DNA of 13,093 bases from Stephanodiscus triporus. Its lineage: Eukaryota; Bacillariophyta; Thalassiosirophyceae; Thalassiosirales; Thalassiosiraceae. The notes beneath the pieces were generated by a model that saw only the letters and a program-made list of their open reading frames with translations, was not told the origin of the DNA and did no database searches. Numbering within the stretch: the first letter of the stretch is position 1; each line of letters opens with the position of its first letter. Positions 9,401 through 13,093 of the stretch are shown one piece after another. The stretch lies in assembly GCA_036939755.1 (NCBI GenBank), contig JALLAZ010000649.1:1-13093 (forward strand), given 5' to 3'. The translations under genes were made by a program, and so were the position numbers.

Positions 9401-9600
9401 TTTTTCTTCATTGTCAGAGTCAAACTCCAACGAATTGAAGGGCGCGGGGGCGGGGGCGGGGGCGGGGGCGGCGGCGGCGGCGTCATCATCAGTGGTCTCG
9501 AGGCAGCCGCTGTCACTGTTCTCGTCTCTTCACTGCCGGCATCAAACTCCATCGAATCGAAGGGCTCCGGAGGGGCGTCCTCGTCGGTGGTCTCGACCAT
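9397..9600 (-). other. Frameshifted 5' part of the FG-GAP gene (67-codon frame)
   Basis: The ATG at 9600-9598 has strong context (G at -3, G at +4). It opens with MVETTDEDAPPEPFDSMEFD, clearly the same repeat protein as the main frame (ETTDDD, FNSVEFD). After GACAGCGGCTGC the frame slips relative to the other units because 13 bp present in the neighbouring unit are missing, and it ends after 67 codons. Likely explanations are a real frameshift allele, an assembly error in the repeat, or a splice. One frame-compatible splice exists on the minus strand: GT at 9533-9532 and AG at 9380-9379 would remove 155 bp and rejoin the main frame. Its splice signals are unremarkable. Confidence 0.6.
9446..9468 (+). 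other. Four G5 runs separated by single C: strong G-quadruplex candidate
   Basis: Inside the fourth minisatellite unit, four runs of five G are separated by one C each, followed by GGC repeats. A neighbouring copy at 9317-9333 has three such runs. The pattern fits a very stable G-quadruplex on the plus strand, which is the template strand for the FG-GAP gene. It encodes the alternating Ala-Pro stretch on the minus strand. Confidence 0.75.
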
Positions 9601-10093
9601 GGCCTTGTCAGCAGACCCCTGCTACCTTCCTCGCTGTCGGTGCAGTCGCACCTTATTAATTTGGATGAGCACAAGGCAAATAATAGCGGCGCTATTATTA
9701 TTGCGACTGTGCTGTGCACCCAGAGCTTGCCGTCGATGTCATCAATAGAAAAGCTCATGGTGTCTGTCTTCGATCTAATTTTCGATCTAATTTTCGAGGG
9801 TGGAAGAAAAGAAGAAAGATTTGACTCCCGTAGTCTTCCTTCTTCCCTCCTCACTGCAGTAGAGCTCGTCCCGTCCGCGCAACACCAGCAGCTCCCAACT
9901 AGAATGAATGTGCAGCTAGCACGGTTTGACTTTAGCATCTGTTTGTCCTCCAGCAGGAGGCCCGTTTTCGTCGCAGAACCCCAACGTACACCTTGTTCCC
10001 CCTCTCTTTGAGTGGAGTTGAGGGCTACGGTAGGAACAATAAAGAGGGAAATAACTCAGTTATTTCCCTCGAAGGGAAATATTATCAATTGAT
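9601..10093. promoter_or_regulatory. Divergent intergenic region between the FG-GAP and PXMP4-like genes
   Basis: This region must contain the start regions of both divergent genes. It has a 12-bp direct repeat TTCGATCTAATT at 9769-9780 and 9781-9792, and a set of inverted repeats at 10044-10094 (separate entry). A minus-strand open frame from an ATG at 9759-9757 includes a hydrophobic stretch, but it runs out of frame through the minisatellite and I do not call it. No TATA box is evident. Confidence 0.5.
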
Positions 10094-10094
10094 A
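10044..10094. promoter_or_regulatory. Overlapping inverted repeats before the PXMP4-like start codon
   Basis: GAGGGAAATAAC (10044-10055) and GTTATTTCCCTC (10059-10070) form a perfect 12-bp inverted repeat with a 3-base loop. The right arm can pair instead with AGGGAAATA at 10073-10081 (left arm TATTTCCCT 10061-10069, 3-base loop). A third element, TATCAATTGATA (10083-10094), is a perfect 12-bp palindrome whose last base is the A of the start codon. Whether these act as DNA sites or RNA hairpins cannot be told. Confidence 0.7.
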
Positions 10095-11148
10095 TGGAAA
10101 CTGTAGTATCTAACAACAAAGAAAAACCAATGGACTCTGACGATGGTGCCATCCTACCAAGGAATGTTGTTGGAAAATTGGCGCTCTGGGACGAGATCGC
10201 CGCCATAATCTCTGGCCTTATTGGGGGTGGACGATACGGACTGAAGATTAGAGTTCCGCACGCCCTAGGTGAGTTCTAATCTGTCGTTCGTTCGATTCCC
10301 GCCGAGTTAGCCCATGAGCCCATAATATTTATCGTCGATACAATCGCGCTCTTCCTTTTGCAGTGATGACGTTTCTATTCAGGGGTGAACTATCTTTTCT
10401 GGAGAAGGCGAGGATTGTAGCAAAACTCGCGGTGGAACACGCCTCCAATCTTGCCGCGTTTGCAGGCTTGTACAAGGTGAAAAAATATGAATATTGTCCT
10501 TATTCGTTCAAGCTCGTACGAAAGTTTAATCAATGCGAATCGTCTTCTAATTCTTTCGTAGTTGATGTTGGCCACGCTCAAAGTACTGAGCAACAGAACG
10601 AATCGAAGAAGTGGTGGTATTCATCCTGGGTCTTTTCGTCGAATGGGGAATTCGCTTTTATCATTCATAGGTAGGAGTATCATATGATTGTTGATCCATC
10701 ATTCTCTCTTGCTTACTTCACTCTCTTTTGCTGACAACTCTGGTCCCATCTTTACTTGCATGCAATGGCAGTCAATGGGCCGTTCGCGGATAGGAGAGAA
10801 ATTGCATTGTCGGCCTCTAGAGGACCTGGCCTACCTGCACAATCGTACCATGCATTCCTAGCAGGCGCAGTTGGGGGTTACATAGTCTGGGGCAGGTACA
10901 GCTCGATAAACTATCAACTGGTGTTGTACCTCGCAAGTCGCGTCCTTGTTGGGTGTATCAAATTGGCGAGCGAGAAGGGATTACCGCCGTTCTCATGGAA
11001 GGCACTGGCTTTCAAGAAAACATACCCGTGGGCGGCGGCGGGGATTTGGGGCACGGTCATGATGCTGTTCGAGGAATACCCTGAATCTCTCCACCCGAGC
11101 TTGATGAGGAGCATGGACGAGATTTATCGCTTTACCAATGTTGGTTAG
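10094..11148 (+). CDS. PXMP4: Peroxisomal membrane protein PMP24/PXMP4-like (Tim17 family), four exons
   Basis: Joining exons 10094-10268, 10364-10476, 10562-10670 and 10772-11148 gives an uninterrupted 257-residue protein ending at TAG 11146-11148. Family landmarks appear in order: GGGRYGLKIRVPHALVMTFL across the exon 1-2 junction, NLAAFAGLYK, then SYHAFLAGAVGGYIVWG (a glycine-rich helix typical of Tim17/22/23/PMP24 proteins), SSINYQLVLYLASRVL, a tryptophan-rich helix and a conserved HPSLMRSM near the end. The human protein is about 212 residues; this one has an N-terminal extension of about 20 and an Arg/Ser-rich insert around exon 3. It is expected to be a multi-span peroxisomal membrane protein; the exact activity is not settled in the family. 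The start has G at -3 and G at +4, with an in-frame TAA at 10052-10054. Confidence 0.9.
10269..10363 (+). other. Intron 1 of the PXMP4-like gene (95 bp)
   Basis: Donor GTGAGT at 10269, acceptor CTTTTGCAG ending at 10363 behind a pyrimidine-rich tract. It is a phase 1 intron: G plus TG makes Val and rejoins the family motif PHALVMTFL. Unspliced, the frame stops at TAA five bases past the donor hexamer region. Confidence 0.95.
10477..10561 (+). other. Intron 2 of the PXMP4-like gene (85 bp)
   Basis: Donor GTGAAA at 10477 directly after the Lys codon of GLYK, acceptor TTTCGTAG ending at 10561. It is a phase 0 intron. Splicing continues the protein as GLYK-LMLATLKVL, which fits the helix that follows this point in the family. 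Confidence 0.8.
10671..10771 (+). other. Intron 3 of the PXMP4-like gene (101 bp)
   Basis: Donor GTAGGA at 10671, acceptor ATGGCAG ending at 10771, with a pyrimidine-rich stretch and a CTGAC branch-point candidate at 10731-10735. It is a phase 1 intron: G plus TC makes Val. The phases of exons 2, 3 and 4 only fit together if the 109-bp exon 10562-10670 is included. Confidence 0.82.
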
Positions 11149-11534
11149 GCCAAAACGTTATCAAGTCAGCGGTGGCGTTAGAATTCATTAATTCCATACT
11201 ACACATTGATCGAATACATGAGAACACTGAGTATAACATGGCTTTTTGATTGGAGCTAACAATTATCTGGCATAGTCTTGCCTTGGCTATCTTCATTGCA
11301 ATGCCCTTTCTCAGGTGTCCCCTTTTCAGCATGAAATCAAAAGATTTTTCATCTATGAACATTCGCCTTTCTCGAATGGATGTTCTACATTGAACTCAAT
11401 TGGTGCACTTAGTGGCTCGGATATGTTCATTTGAACCTAAATTGCTGGATTTTGACTCATACCTAGGGTCTTCCAAAACATTATCGATTCGCATCTTTCA
11501 CGACTAGTTAATGCACATATTCTGCATTAGTCGA
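11149..11534. other. Spacer between convergent genes, with a small inverted repeat
   Basis: About 386 bp hold the 3' ends of the PXMP4-like (plus) and amine-oxidase-like (minus) genes. TAATGCA at 11509-11515 and TGCATTA at 11523-11529 form a 7-bp inverted repeat with a 7-base loop just past the minus-strand stop codon. It may be a 3' UTR stem-loop or chance. I see no credible gene. Confidence 0.5.
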
Positions 11535-13052
11535 TCATGGAATAGATGTGTACTCGGTGTGATGCTTCTTCTGCATCCTCTTCTTAACAAGGCAAACTAT
11601 CCCCCAAATAGTAGCAACTAGAGCTATTGGCAAAAGAGACCATTTCAGTCGACCATTTTCAATGCTGGTGGCTGGTGTTGGCAGAATGTCCTCGTGGACA
11701 AGGTACACTTGTTTCACAACGTTGTTGTGGTAATAATTTTCATTCTGCAACCACTCGGGTGGGGACATTCCTAATAGCAGCATAGCCCGTTCGACTTGCA
11801 GCAGGCTTTCTTCTGCCCAGTCGCCAAAATAGTATCGAACGTCCATGCAGGAAAAATCATTGTTAACCAAAAAGATTCTGTTCTTGATACCGCCGACCTT
11901 TTTTTCGTCCGTGCCATCGCCTCGGCGCCATGGTTGCAAGACGGTATCCCGGTAGGATTCGTCCGTTAAACCGGGAACCCCGCACGCCTGATCGGGCGCA
12001 CCAGACATGGTGGAATAATACAATACTTTCGTTGGTGCGGTATATCCTTGACCCAGAGGATACTCATCAGTTGGACGATGCCAAATACCGACAATCAGCC
12101 CCGATGGAGGCTTGAGAGTGGATGCATCGACGCCATCTGAATCAAGAAGAGGCCGGAGCGAGCTCACCAACCCTGCATGAGCCTGCCGCAAGACAGCCAG
12201 TGCATCCGGCCCGTCTGTCTCCCATATCGAGCCAAGGGGGTCCTCTGGTGTCTTTGGAAGCGAGGAGTAGAATGTTTCGTTGCTGACCGAATAATATATT
12301 TCAAGTAGACCCATACACGACGACGCTGTTCCATTGACCTGTTCTCCTTCGCAAACCACCGGACCGTCGTACCAACGAACGTTCAGACGAACTCCCTCCT
12401 CAGTCGGGACGGCGGCGAATCCCACGTCGGGCGGCCACGTTCCGTCCTCTCGATGAAGTTTGGACCGCCAAAATGCATCCTCGTAGAACAAGTAAGCCTT
12501 GCCGAGATTGGTCGTAAAATGCCTAGCGGACTCCGCCTCCTCTCGTATCTCTTCTCCGAACAGCTCGGCGGGCGCGTCGAAGACGATGCACTCCACGGCA
12601 TCCGAGACACGCGGTCGAAGCGATTCCCTGATGCCGTTCACCTCGAAGAACCTGTTCCGGGGCAGATTGAGGACCAATACGTCGATGGGATCGCTCGACT
12701 CGCCGGGTAAATGACGAATCGTCCCCGTCTCTGTGTTCTCGAAACTCAGTCGGACGATCGCCTCGCCCCCAACCTCGTCGTCGGCATCGACCGGCTCGAC
12801 GATTTCGAACTTCACCAGCTTGGTATGCGTGAAAACGCGACCTCCGAGATCCCTCGCCTCTTGGATCATCCGGCGTATCGCGGTGTCGTATCCGCTCGGC
12901 AATCTCGTTTCAGGATCGACGATCCTCCTCAATGGCGCGGTGTAGTTGAAAAGGAACGGCTTGGGAAAGTCGTCCTTGGCGCTTGGGCAACGGGGTTGGT
13001 AGCATTCCGTGTCGAGTCCAAGCCGGTGCAGGATCAGGTCCCGTAATGCAGC
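11535..13052 (-). CDS. Membrane-anchored flavin amine-oxidase-like protein (C-terminal part, 5' end outside window)
   Basis: The open frame covers 505 codons from GCT at 13052-13050 to TGA at 11537-11535. Features typical of the C-terminal two thirds of FAD-dependent amine oxidases are present: LRDLILHRLGLDTE near the left end, SGYDTAIRRMIQEARDLGG followed by a beta strand, DVLVLNLPRNRF, GKAYLFYEDAFWRSKL, GLIVGIWHRP, and a terminal RIFLVNNDFSCMD…YYFGDWAEESLLQVERAMLLLG. The FAD-binding GxGxxG segment should lie upstream, outside the window. Two sequons (NGT, NET) and a C-terminal hydrophobic helix at about 11585-11641, followed by a basic tail, suggest a type I membrane protein with the enzyme body outside the cytosol (inference). 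Substrate unknown. The frame stops at TAG 13053-13055 (separate entry). Confidence 0.75.
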   Translation of the reverse strand, partial: AALRDLILHRLGLDTECYQPRCPSAKDDFPKPFLFNYTAPLRRIVDPETRLPSGYDTAIRRMIQEARDLGGRVFTHTKLVKFEIVEPVDADDEVGGEAIVRLSFENTETGTIRHLPGESSDPIDVLVLNLPRNRFFEVNGIRESLRPRVSDAVECIVFDAPAELFGEEIREEAESARHFTTNLGKAYLFYEDAFWRSKLHREDGTWPPDVGFAAVPTEEGVRLNVRWYDGPVVCEGEQVNGTASSCMGLLEIYYSVSNETFYSSLPKTPEDPLGSIWETDGPDALAVLRQAHAGLVSSLRPLLDSDGVDASTLKPPSGLIVGIWHRPTDEYPLGQGYTAPTKVLYYSTMSGAPDQACGVPGLTDESYRDTVLQPWRRGDGTDEKKVGGIKNRIFLVNNDFSCMDVRYYFGDWAEESLLQVERAMLLLGMSPPEWLQNENYYHNNVVKQVYLVHEDILPTPATSIENGRLKWSLLPIALVATIWGIVCLVKKRMQKKHHTEYTSIP

Positions 13053-13093
13053 CTATCCCCGTCCTTGAAGTAGATGTACTTCGCCGACACCTC
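13034..13093 (-). CDS. Probable upstream coding continuation of the amine-oxidase-like gene in another frame
   Basis: From the window edge, a frame reads EVSAKYIYFKDGDRLHYGT before TGA at 13036-13034. It looks protein-like and overlaps the left end of the main frame, which opens only at 13052. Two readings are possible. A single base may be missing in the GGG run at 13042-13040, which would join HYG to DLILHRLG. Or the gene may be spliced with an acceptor AG at 13054-13053, making this stretch intronic. The window ends too soon to decide. Confidence 0.4.
   Translation of the reverse strand, partial: EVSAKYIYFKDGDRLHYGT

Larger units (their letters stand above)
9088..9602 (-). repeat. Coding minisatellite of five units (108-129 bp) in the FG-GAP gene
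   Basis: Units start at AATTGAAGG-type motifs (plus strand) at 9088, 9196, 9304, 9433 and a partial one at 9555. Unit lengths are 108, 108, 129 and 122 bp. Each unit encodes an acidic segment (EFDSDNE), a small Ala-rich hydrophobic segment (AAGAMLLE), TTDDD and an Ala/Pro run before FNS. The first three lengths keep the frame. The 122-bp unit lacks 13 bp (CAGCATGGCCCCT, plus strand) and has 6 extra bp in the G-rich run, so it breaks the frame. Confidence 0.92.

Noticed and set aside
9088..9602. CRISPR-like regular repeat array
   Set aside because: Units are contiguous, 108-129 bp and coding, with no unique spacers; this is a coding minisatellite in a eukaryotic gene.
9513..9938. Minus-strand frame with a hydrophobic stretch upstream of the FG-GAP gene
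   Set aside because: It runs through the minisatellite in the wrong frame. No convincing splice was found that joins it to the propeller frame, although a signal-anchor exon cannot be fully excluded.
10282..10300. tRNA T-arm-like motif GTTCGATTCC
   Set aside because: It lies in intron 1 of the PXMP4-like gene, and the flanking bases do not form the T stem or the other tRNA arms.
12711..13046. Plus-strand open frames opposite the amine-oxidase-like gene
   Set aside because: They are shadows of the GC-rich minus-strand coding sequence, which carries clear family motifs.

Overview
The window reads as nuclear DNA of a eukaryotic microbe, most likely a stramenopile alga such as a diatom (inference). 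The signs are protein-coding genes with short GT-AG introns of 81-101 bp, a myosin carrying IQ motifs, ankyrin repeats and a C-terminal FYVE-like finger, and a membrane-anchored FG-GAP propeller protein. There is also a peroxisomal Tim17-family membrane protein (PMP24/PXMP4 type) and a membrane-anchored flavin amine-oxidase-like protein. I see no bacterial operons, rRNA, tRNA, CRISPR array or insertion sequence. The organism assignment rests on gene content only.

Layout: (1) 255-6758, plus strand: a two-exon gene for a 2140-residue unconventional myosin. Its order is a disordered N-terminus with a duplicated 51-59-codon block, an SH3-like segment, the motor, four IQ motifs, a short coiled coil, about eight ankyrin repeats and a FYVE-like zinc finger. 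The 81-bp intron lies inside the ankyrin region, so the motor exon and the ankyrin/FYVE exon belong to one gene. (2) 6759-7081: short spacer between convergent genes. (3) 7082 to about 9600, minus strand: an FG-GAP seven-bladed propeller protein with one membrane anchor. Its acidic N-terminus is built from a 108-129-bp minisatellite; the first full unit is 122 bp long and breaks the reading frame. (4) 9601-10093: divergent promoter region holding overlapping inverted repeats just before the next start codon. (5) 10094-11148, plus strand: a four-exon PXMP4-like gene that I reconstructed from splice sites; 257 residues. (6) 11149-11534: convergent spacer. (7) 11535 to the right edge, minus strand: the C-terminal part of a flavin amine-oxidase-like protein with a lumenal body, one transmembrane helix and a short tail. 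Its frame is interrupted close to the window edge by an intron boundary or a one-base frameshift.

The four genes alternate in strand (convergent, divergent, convergent) and do not look like a functional cluster. The most interesting content is within genes: the motor-IQ-ankyrin-FYVE-like fusion with an altered lipid-binding motif, repeat-driven growth of coding sequence (minisatellite, three-blade duplication, 33-bp duplication, linker repeats), and two places where the reading frame appears broken or needs an unrecognised splice.
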